Positions 37,936 through 43,595 of a DNA stretch of 43,595 nucleotides are shown piece by piece. The stretch comes from RGIG5472 sp051867635 (GTDB taxonomy: Bacteria; Bacillota; Clostridia; Oscillospirales; Oscillospiraceae). The translations under genes were made by a program, and so were the position numbers. The stretch covers positions 1 through 43,595 of the forward strand of contig JBJDYT010000082.1 of NCBI GenBank assembly GCA_051867635.1, given 5' to 3'. The notes below the pieces were generated by a model, which saw only the letters and a program-made list of their open reading frames with translations, was not told where the DNA came from and did no database searches. Every line of letters starts with the position of its first letter. The first letter of the stretch is position 1.

Positions 37936-39603
37936 ATGAACGAACAGATCAGCGCTATCCTGTTTCAGGATATGATCCGGCACGGCGCCGCCGCCATCAC
38001 CCGGGAAAAGCAGGCCATCAACGACCTGAACGTCTTCCCCGTGCCCGACGGCGACACCGGCACCAATATGAGCATGACCATCCAGGCCGCGGCCGCGGAG
38101 TTCGGCCGCCGCAGCGCCTCCACCGTGGGCGAGGCCGCCTCCATCGCCGCCTCCGCCCTGCTGCGGGGCGCCCGGGGCAACTCCGGCGTCATTTTGTCGC
38201 TGCTCTTCCGGGGTCTCTCCAAGAGCCTCAAGGGCAAGCGCGAGGCGGGGCCGGCGGAGTTCGCCGCCGCTTTGCAGGAGGGCGTCACCGCCGCCTACAG
38301 CGCCGTCATGAAGCCCGCCGAGGGCACCATCCTCACCGTCTCCCGCCTCGCCGCCAAGCGCGCCGCCGAGGCCGCGGAGGAGGGATGTGATCTGGAGGGG
38401 GTGTTCCTGGCCGCCATCGAGCAGGGTGAGGCCACCCTGGCCGAGACCACCGACATGAACCCGGTGCTGAAGAAGGCCGGCGTGGTGGACGCGGGCGGCA
38501 TGGGCTTCCTGGTGATCCTGCGGGGCATGCTGGCGGCCCTCCGGGGCGAGGCGCTGCCGGAGACCGCGGAAGACAAGCCCGAAGAGGAAAGCGGCAACCC
38601 CTTCAGCTGCTTCGAGGATGAGGACATCACCTTCACCTACGACACCGTGTTCATCGTGCGCAAGACCGTGGAGAAGTCCCTGGAGCCGCTGCGGGAGTAC
38701 CTCAGCAGCATCGGCGACAGCCTGGTCATCGGCGAGGACGACGAGGCCTTCAAGGTCCACGTCCACACCGACACCCCGGGCGACGCGCTGAACGAGGCCC
38801 AGAAGTACGGCACGCTGGAGCTGGCGAAGATCGAGAACATGCGCACCCAGCACGAGGATGTGGCCGCCGGCCGCAAGGCCCAGAGCGTGGATGACCTGGA
38901 GGAGGATGAGGAACCCGCCGCCCCCGCCGTGGCTCCGGCGGAGAAGCCCTTCGGCTATCTCGCCGTCTGCGCCGGCGACGGGCTTGCCGCCATGTTCCGG
39001 GATCTGGGCGCGGACGCCATCGTCAGCGGCGGCCAGACCATGAACCCCTCCACCGAGAGCATCCTCAACGCGGTGAACAGCGTCCCGGCGGAGACCGTGT
39101 TCGTCCTGCCCAACAACAAGAACATCATCATGGCCGCGGAGCAGTGCGTGGGCCTCACCGAAAAGCAGGTGGTGGTCATCCCCTCCGCCACGGTGCCCCA
39201 GGGCATCACCGCCATGATGAACGTGGATTTCGAGGCCAGCAGCGCCGAGGACATCCGCGAGTCCATGACCGCCGCCCTCTCCTCCGTCACCACCGCCCAG
39301 ATCACCTACGCCGCCCGCAACAGCGACTTCGACGGCTTTACCATCAACGAAGGGGATTACCTGGCGCTGCTGGAGGGCAAGCTCTTCGGCACCGACCAGG
39401 AGATCGGCTCCCTGCTGGGCCGTCTCGCGGAGGCCGCGGGCGAAAAGGAGGCGGAGTTCATCTCCCTGTACTTCGGCGAGGATGTGACCGAGGAGGCCGC
39501 CGCCGAGGCCGCTTCCCTCTTCCAGGCCGCCTGCCCCGGCGCGGAGGTCTCCGTCTACGCCGGCGGCCAGCCCGTGTACTACTACATCATCGCCCTGGAA
39601 TAA
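37936..39603 (+). CDS. fakA: DAK2 domain fatty acid kinase subunit FakA-like (YloV)
   Basis: 555 residues. The N-terminal DAK2 (DhaL-type) ATP-binding domain (about 1-200) shows NDLNVFPVPDGDTGTNMSMT with the Mg-binding Asp residues, and LLRGARGNSGVILSLLFRG. The C-terminal DegV-like half (about 230-555) contains VHVHTDTPGDALNEAQ and SGGQTMNPSTESILNAV. FakA phosphorylates fatty acids held by FakB (DegV) proteins for phospholipid synthesis; no fakB is in the window. An acidic linker with DDLEEDEEP lies at about 318-326. AGGGAGG at 37921-37927 fixes the start. It is cotranscribed with the Asp23 gene. Confidence 0.92.
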   Translation: MNEQISAILFQDMIRHGAAAITREKQAINDLNVFPVPDGDTGTNMSMTIQAAAAEFGRRSASTVGEAASIAASALLRGARGNSGVILSLLFRGLSKSLKGKREAGPAEFAAALQEGVTAAYSAVMKPAEGTILTVSRLAAKRAAEAAEEGCDLEGVFLAAIEQGEATLAETTDMNPVLKKAGVVDAGGMGFLVILRGMLAALRGEALPETAEDKPEEESGNPFSCFEDEDITFTYDTVFIVRKTVEKSLEPLREYLSSIGDSLVIGEDDEAFKVHVHTDTPGDALNEAQKYGTLELAKIENMRTQHEDVAAGRKAQSVDDLEEDEEPAAPAVAPAEKPFGYLAVCAGDGLAAMFRDLGADAIVSGGQTMNPSTESILNAVNSVPAETVFVLPNNKNIIMAAEQCVGLTEKQVVVIPSATVPQGITAMMNVDFEASSAEDIRESMTAALSSVTTAQITYAARNSDFDGFTINEGDYLALLEGKLFGTDQEIGSLLGRLAEAAGEKEAEFISLYFGEDVTEEAAAEAASLFQAACPGAEVSVYAGGQPVYYYIIALE

Positions 39604-39624
39604 GCTTACGGGAAAAAACAGTGC

Positions 39625-39663
39625 AAAACGCTTCGATAGGCCATGCCTACCGAAGCGTTTTTT
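39625..39663 (+). terminator. rho-independent terminator after fakA
   Basis: AAAACGCTTCGATAGG (39625-39640) pairs, with one mismatch, with CCTACCGAAGCGTTTT (39646-39661), followed by Ts. It is about 20 bases after the stop. Confidence 0.85.
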
Positions 39664-39689
39664 CCGCCGCCGGCGCGGCTTGCGGGGGC

Positions 39690-40334
39690 TCAGCGCCGCC
39701 GGCAGTCCGACAGCAGCGCCAGCAGCCGGTCCGCCCGGGCGTACTTCTCCCGGCTCAGCTCCGTCATCATGCGCTCCAGGCAGGGATCCGTGGTCCCCTC
39801 CGCCGCCCGGGCATAGTTCAGCGCGCCGCAGGCCTCCATGTGGTAGGCCGTCCGCAGCCCCTCCGCCCAGCCGCAGCCGCAGGAGACGGCGGCGGCGCTC
39901 TCGCACTCCGGCCAGCCCCCTGTGATGAGGAAGTTGATGGCGGCGAGCCGGCGGAGGATAGCCCCCGAGCCGTTGATCAGCCGCTGCAGCACGCCCCGGG
40001 CGGCGCCGTCCGGGGCCAGGGAGAGCAGGCAGCGCTCCCAGCGCCGGGTCTGCCGCTCCTCCCGCATAAAGCCCACCAGGACCGGCAGGGACTCCTCCGC
40101 GGCGTTGCCGAGGCAGCAGGGGTTCGCCTCCGCCCCCGGCAGCCGCAGCTCCGCCGCCGTACTCATCGCCGTGCCTGTCCCAGCGGCCGTCTCCGTGCCC
40201 GTCATCGGCGGACGGGGCGCCGGACCGCGCACCTCCGGAAAGGGCGTGAGCCCCGGCGCCACCCGCTGCCAGATGCGGTCATGCTGCCGGAAATCATATG
40301 CCTGCTCCCGCTCCATGGGGGTCTGTCGTTCCAT
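39690..40334 (-). CDS. ferritin-like domain protein, probable
   Basis: A 214-residue soluble protein. The first 65 residues are Pro/Gly/Thr-rich and probably disordered. From about residue 70 a helical region begins with NPCCLGNAAEESLPVLVGFMREERQTRRWERCLLSLAP. This resembles the ferritin/rubrerythrin-like proteins of spore-forming Clostridia. A second half (AEGLRTAYHMEACGALNYARAA, LSREKYARADRLLALL) provides further Glu and His residues. A full set of di-iron ligands cannot be confirmed by eye. Four cysteines occur in CC and CGC. The ATG follows AAGGAGGAG. No neighbour indicates its role. Confidence 0.6.
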   Translation of the reverse strand: MERQTPMEREQAYDFRQHDRIWQRVAPGLTPFPEVRGPAPRPPMTGTETAAGTGTAMSTAAELRLPGAEANPCCLGNAAEESLPVLVGFMREERQTRRWERCLLSLAPDGAARGVLQRLINGSGAILRRLAAINFLITGGWPECESAAAVSCGCGWAEGLRTAYHMEACGALNYARAAEGTTDPCLERMMTELSREKYARADRLLALLSDCRRR

Positions 40335-40456
40335 AATCGCTCCTCCTTCTCGTCCCGGTCTTTCCTCTCCATGCTATGCCGGGGCGGGAAAAATGAGCCT
40401 GTTCCACCCGCCGTTTTCCGCCGGCATACCGTCACAGGCGGGAACGGGCGAAAGCG

Positions 40457-40492
40457 AAAAACAGGCCCCGCCTGACGGTGGGGCCTGTTTTT
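40457..40492 (-). terminator. bidirectional terminator after the zinc-ribbon gene
   Basis: AAAAACAGGCCCC (40457-40469) pairs with GGGGCCTGTTTTT (40480-40492), with inner pairing in the ten-base loop. It gives a T run on either strand. Confidence 0.85.
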
Positions 40493-40502
40493 GTATTGCG
40501 TC

Positions 40503-40883
40503 TTATTCCTCCACGGGCGCGCCGCAGTTGGAGCAGAACCTGCCGCCGGTCACTTCGCTGCCGCAGTTGGGGCAGAAGCGCTGCGCGCTCTCCGCCTCCA
40601 CGACCTCGCCGCCTTCGTCGAGGCTGGCCTGCAGCTCCGCGATGCGGGCCTTGGACGCGCTGATGGCCTCCACCAGGTCCTTGACCTCCGCGGGGATCTC
40701 GCCCTGATACTCGGAAACGAACCACTCGCCCACGGCGCGGTAGTTCTTGTCGATATTGCGCTGCTCAGTGGCGATCTGCACGTTGACCTTGGCCACTTCT
40801 GCGGCGGCCTTGGCCTTTTCGCCGGCGTAAGCGGCGGCTTCCTTCGCCTTTTCGCTGATGCTGTTCAGAAAATCCAGAGCCAT
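40503..40883 (-). CDS. zinc-ribbon protein with N-terminal helical domain
   Basis: A 126-residue cytoplasmic protein. An Ala/Lys/Glu-rich helical N-terminal part (about 1-90) is predicted to form a coiled coil. A C-terminal zinc ribbon FCPNCGSEVTGGRFCSNCGAPVEE has two CxxC knuckles that bind zinc. Such proteins are common in Firmicutes with no assigned role. The ATG at 40883 was preferred over one six bases upstream because AAAGGAG would then be only one base away. A terminator lies just after the stop. Confidence 0.8.
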   Translation of the reverse strand: MALDFLNSISEKAKEAAAYAGEKAKAAAEVAKVNVQIATEQRNIDKNYRAVGEWFVSEYQGEIPAEVKDLVEAISASKARIAELQASLDEGGEVVEAESAQRFCPNCGSEVTGGRFCSNCGAPVEE

Positions 40884-40982
40884 ACCCATTCTCCTTTCAA
40901 AAATCCATGTGGATGGTACTGCAAACTTCAGGTGCTATCATTATAGCTCATTTCGCGAGATTTGCAACTGTTTTCCTCTCGC

Positions 40983-42485
40983 TCACTCCACCCATCCCAT
41001 GGCCCGGGACACCGCCCGCTTCCACTGGGCGTACTGCGCCTCGCACTCCGCCTGGGGACGGCAGGGCCGGAACACATGCTGGCTGCGCCGCACCCGGCGG
41101 ATCTCATCCAGGCTGTCCCACATCCCCTCCGCCAGGCCCGCCAGGGCCGCCGCGCCGAAGGCCGTGGTCTCCACCATGCAGGGCCGGTCCACGGGGATAC
41201 GCAGCAGGTCCGCCTGGGTCTGCATCATCAGGTCGCTGACGCTGGCGCCGCCGTCCACCCGCAGGGCCGTGATCTTCACGTCCGCGTCCTGCCGCATGGC
41301 GTTCATCAGGTCCGCCACCTGGAAGGCGATGCCCTCCAGCGCCGCCCGGGCGATGTGGGCCTTGTTCACGCCCCGGGTCAGGCCCACGATGGCCCCCCGG
41401 GCGTACATGTCCCAGTAGGGCGCGCCCAGGCCTGTGAAGGCCGGCACCAGAAACACCCCGGCGCTGTCCTTCACGCTCTCCGCCAGGCGGTCGCACTCCG
41501 GCGCGCTCTGGATCAGTCCCAGCTCGTCCCGCAGCCACTGGATGGTGCTGCCGCCGTTGAAAACGCTCCCCTCCAGGGCGTAGGTGGTCTTGCCCGCCAG
41601 CCGCCAGGCCACCGTGGTCACCAGGCCGCTGCGGGAGCGCACCGGCTCCGCTCCCACGTTCATCAGCGTGAAGCAGCCCGTGCCGTATGTATTCTTCGCG
41701 TCCCCCACGTCAAAGCAGCCCTGGCCGAACAGCGCCGCCTGCTGGTCCCCCGCCGCGCCGGAGACCGGGATGCCCGCGAGGCTCTCCAGCCCCGGGATGC
41801 CGGGGGCCACCACGCCGTAGCGCCGGGAATTCTCCACCGGCTCCGGCAGCAGGCACATGGGGATATCCAGCATGGCGCAGAGCGTCTCGTCCCAGCGCAT
41901 CTCGTGGATGTTGAAAAGCATGGTGCGGGAGGCATTGGAGACGTCCGTCACATGGGCCTTGCCCCCTGTGAGCTTCCAGATGAGCCAGGTCTCCACCGTG
42001 CCGAAAAGCAGTTCCCCCTTCTCCGCCTTTTCCCTCGCGCCGGGGACATGCTGCAGGATCCAGTGGAGCTTCGTGGCGGAAAAGTACGCATCGATGAGCA
42101 GGCCCGTTCTAGCGGCGATCTCCTCCGCCCGGCCCTCCGCCTTCAGCCGGTCGCAGATGGGCGCGGTGCGGCGGCACTGCCAGACGATGGCGTTGCATAC
42201 CGGGCGGCCCGTGGCCTTCTCCCAGACGATGGTGGTCTCCCGCTGGTTGGTGATGCCGATGCCGAGGATGCGCTTGGGGTCCACATGGGACTGGTCCACC
42301 GCCTCCGCCACGGCGCGGACGGTGGTCTCCCAGATCTCCATGGGGTCATGCTCCACCCAGCCGCTCTCGGGGTAGATCTGCCGGAAGGGGTACTGCCCCT
42401 TGGAGACGATCTCCCCCTCCTTGTCAAAGAGGATGGCGCGGGAGGTGGTGGTGCCCTGGTCCAGAGCCAGCACATAGTGTTCCAT
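40983..42485 (-). CDS. glpK: glycerol kinase
   Basis: FGGY-family kinase that makes sn-glycerol 3-phosphate from glycerol and ATP; 500 residues, normal length. It has ALDQGTTTSRAILFD at 6-20, ITNQRETTIVWEKATGRPV, NTYGTGCFTLMNVG, ALEGSVFNGGSTIQWLRD, and FTGLGAPYWDMYARGAIVGLTRG near 375-397. The Firmicute HPr phosphorylation His is not obvious. The ATG at 42485 was chosen at the conserved N-terminus MEHYVLALDQG with AGGGGGA upstream. No glpF or glpD is adjacent. It is divergent from a lipase-like gene. Confidence 0.96.
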   Translation of the reverse strand: MEHYVLALDQGTTTSRAILFDKEGEIVSKGQYPFRQIYPESGWVEHDPMEIWETTVRAVAEAVDQSHVDPKRILGIGITNQRETTIVWEKATGRPVCNAIVWQCRRTAPICDRLKAEGRAEEIAARTGLLIDAYFSATKLHWILQHVPGAREKAEKGELLFGTVETWLIWKLTGGKAHVTDVSNASRTMLFNIHEMRWDETLCAMLDIPMCLLPEPVENSRRYGVVAPGIPGLESLAGIPVSGAAGDQQAALFGQGCFDVGDAKNTYGTGCFTLMNVGAEPVRSRSGLVTTVAWRLAGKTTYALEGSVFNGGSTIQWLRDELGLIQSAPECDRLAESVKDSAGVFLVPAFTGLGAPYWDMYARGAIVGLTRGVNKAHIARAALEGIAFQVADLMNAMRQDADVKITALRVDGGASVSDLMMQTQADLLRIPVDRPCMVETTAFGAAALAGLAEGMWDSLDEIRRVRRSQHVFRPCRPQAECEAQYAQWKRAVSRAMGWVE

Positions 42486-42517
42486 GGAAATCCCCCTATC
42501 TTTTTGCGGCGATCTAT

Positions 42518-42525
42518 GGTACAAT
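42518..42525 (+). promoter_or_regulatory. extended -10 for the lipase-like gene
   Basis: TGGTACAAT, of the TGN-TACAAT form, starts at 42517. A short GC hairpin, CGCCGC (42531-42536) with GCGGCG (42541-42546), followed by TTTT lies just downstream. It could act as an attenuator in the leader. Confidence 0.4.
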
Positions 42526-42575
42526 AGCCCCGCCGCAGCGGCGGCGTTTTGACCGCAAATATCTGTATTGGGATG

Positions 42576-42584
42576 ATTATAGCA
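42576..42584 (-). promoter_or_regulatory. glpK: extended -10 (TGCTATAAT) for glpK
   Basis: The minus strand reads TGCTATAAT, 91 bases before the glpK start. It abuts the ribosome site of the divergent lipase gene, so the two transcripts overlap in this gap. Confidence 0.45.
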
Positions 42585-42603
42585 CAGGAAGGAGTCGATT
42601 ACC

Positions 42604-43533
42604 ATGACCAATTTCACTGAGTTCCGCTTCCCCTCCCACGACGGCAAAACCTCCATCCGGGCGGTGGAATGGCGGCCGGAGGGCGAGGTGCGGGCCGTGC
42701 TCCAGATCGCCCACGGCGTGGCGGAGTACATCGACCGCTACGACGGCTTCGCCCGCTTCCTCTGCGAACACGGCATCGCCGTCCTGGGCAACGACCACCT
42801 GGGCCACGGCGCCTCCGTGGCGGAGGGCGCGGCCCGGGTCTATTTCGGCGAGAAGGACGGCTGGCAGAACGTGGTGGACGACATGCACACCCTGCGGCTG
42901 GAGGGCGGCCGGCGCTTCCCGGGCGCGCCCTACTTCCTCATGGGCCACAGCATGGGCTCCTTCCTGGCCCGGACATATCTCATCCGCTATCCTGGCTCCG
43001 TGAGGGGCGAGATCCTCATGGGCACCGGCCAGCAGAGCGCGGCGATGGTGGCGGCGGGCCGGGCCGTGGCCAAACTGGAGGCCCGGCGCGTGGGCTGGGA
43101 CGGCTTCAGCCCCCTCATCGACCAGCTGGCCTTCGGCGCGTACAACAAGCCCTTCGCCCCCAACCGCACCGACTGCGACTGGCTCTCCGCGGATGAGGGG
43201 AACGTGGACCGCTATGTGGCGGACCCCCTCTGCGGCGGCAAAGCCACGGTGGGACTGTTTTACGAGATGCTGGGGGGCATCGGCTTCATCCGCAAGCCCG
43301 AGAACCTGCGGCGCATGGATGTGCGCAGGCCCGCCCTCTTCATCTCCGGCTGGGAGGACCCCGTGGGCAGCATGGGCAAGGGGGTCGTCGCCGCCTGCGA
43401 GAGCTTCCGCAGCGCCGGCGTCACGGACCTGACGCTGCAGCTCTACCCCGGCATGCGGCATGAGATCCTGAACGAGGCGGGAAAGCAGGAGGTCTACGAC
43501 TTCATCCTCCAGTGGCTGGAAAAGCGCATCTGA
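42604..43533 (+). CDS. alpha/beta hydrolase, monoacylglycerol-lipase-like
   Basis: A 309-residue cytoplasmic serine hydrolase (Hydrolase_4 type). It has IAHGVAEYIDRYDGFARFL near 34-52, GNDHLGHGAS, and the nucleophile elbow LMGHSMGSFLA with Ser near 117. The acid Asp is in SGWEDPVG and the catalytic His in YPGMRHEILNE near 287. The spacing and HG..EH-like start match bacterial monoglyceride lipases and lysophospholipases. There is no signal peptide. It is divergent from glpK, so a natural reading is that it frees glycerol from monoacylglycerols for phosphorylation. AGGAAGGAG at 42585-42593 fixes the start. Confidence 0.88.
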   Translation: MTNFTEFRFPSHDGKTSIRAVEWRPEGEVRAVLQIAHGVAEYIDRYDGFARFLCEHGIAVLGNDHLGHGASVAEGAARVYFGEKDGWQNVVDDMHTLRLEGGRRFPGAPYFLMGHSMGSFLARTYLIRYPGSVRGEILMGTGQQSAAMVAAGRAVAKLEARRVGWDGFSPLIDQLAFGAYNKPFAPNRTDCDWLSADEGNVDRYVADPLCGGKATVGLFYEMLGGIGFIRKPENLRRMDVRRPALFISGWEDPVGSMGKGVVAACESFRSAGVTDLTLQLYPGMRHEILNEAGKQEVYDFILQWLEKRI

Positions 43534-43544
43534 ACCGTCCCAGT

Positions 43545-43590
43545 CAAGACCACGCGTGAAACGCGTGGCTTGAACAAGCCCTGAAAGGGC
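43545..43590. repeat. two consecutive GAA-loop hairpins at the window edge
   Basis: The first hairpin is CCACGCGT (43550-43557) / GAA loop / ACGCGTGG (43561-43568), extended by an outer CAAG/CTTG pair. The second is GCCCT (43578-43582) / GAA loop / AGGGC (43586-43590). This resembles the subterminal palindromes at ends of IS200/IS605-type elements or a REP-like repeat. The element itself, if any, is beyond the window. Confidence 0.5.
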
Positions 43591-43595
43591 ATAGT

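Noticed and set aside
37879..39906. Long minus-strand open frame opposite fakA
   Set aside because: It is a shadow of fakA; its composition is Gly/His/Leu-rich without any family pattern.

Overview
The window comes from a GC-rich, endospore-forming Firmicute, most likely a member of the Oscillospiraceae/Ruminococcaceae (the Flavonifractor/Oscillibacter kind of gut anaerobe). The evidence is Spo0A, SpoIVB, a CwlJ-GerQ pair and a clostridial-style division/cell-wall cluster, together with Gram-positive Shine-Dalgarno sequences, sigma-A promoters and hairpin terminators. MurE carries the DNPR motif, which predicts meso-diaminopimelate peptidoglycan. The family assignment is an inference from gene content; no rRNA is present. 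No tRNA, rRNA, CRISPR array, complete insertion sequence or prophage was found.

Layout. 1-526: 5' end of asnS, leftward. 686-2962: psuK-psuG (pseudouridine breakdown) plus a DUF1294 membrane protein with an unusual N-terminal GGADGPT motif. 3026-6384: leftward, tightly overlapping unit comEA-like / response regulator / sensor kinase / GerMN lipoprotein, divergent from a DacF-type D-Ala-D-Ala carboxypeptidase (6555-7922). 7943-8159: a dense series of hairpins without a gene. 8218-9209: cwlJ-gerQ germination pair. 9238-9501: small TSCPD-domain protein.

9733-18964 looks like an accessory block set between sporulation genes. Leftward it encodes a D-aminoacylase-type amidohydrolase, a DUF819 permease, an M20 amidohydrolase/peptidase, RidA and a cysteine desulfidase. 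Rightward it encodes a secreted membrane-anchored orphan, a cytoplasmic class A beta-lactamase-like serine hydrolase and a LysR regulator. I read it as an uptake, deacylation and amino-acid breakdown module whose substrate is unknown. It is the best candidate here for an undescribed system.

19127-21521: spo0A, a 70-residue cysteine-rich orphan and spoIVB. 21813-34760: the dcw cluster, transcribed leftward as mraZ-rsmH-ftsL-PBP(PASTA)-murE-mraY-ftsW-murG-murA-ftsQ, with ftsZ on its own promoter. murD, murF and ftsA are absent from it. A strong promoter and four evenly spaced TGGNG boxes precede mraZ. 35081-37307: LysE-family exporter, rsmD, coaD and a coiled-coil protein. 37565-39603: Asp23/Gls24 protein and FakA-like DAK2 protein. 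39690-40883: a ferritin-like protein and a zinc-ribbon protein. 40983-43533: glycerol kinase divergent from a monoacylglycerol-lipase-like hydrolase, suggesting a glyceride-to-glycerol-3-phosphate pair. 43545-43590: two small GAA-loop hairpins at the window edge, possibly the start of a mobile element.

Almost all starts were chosen by Shine-Dalgarno position. All functions are predictions from recognisable motifs and gene order; no database search was possible.
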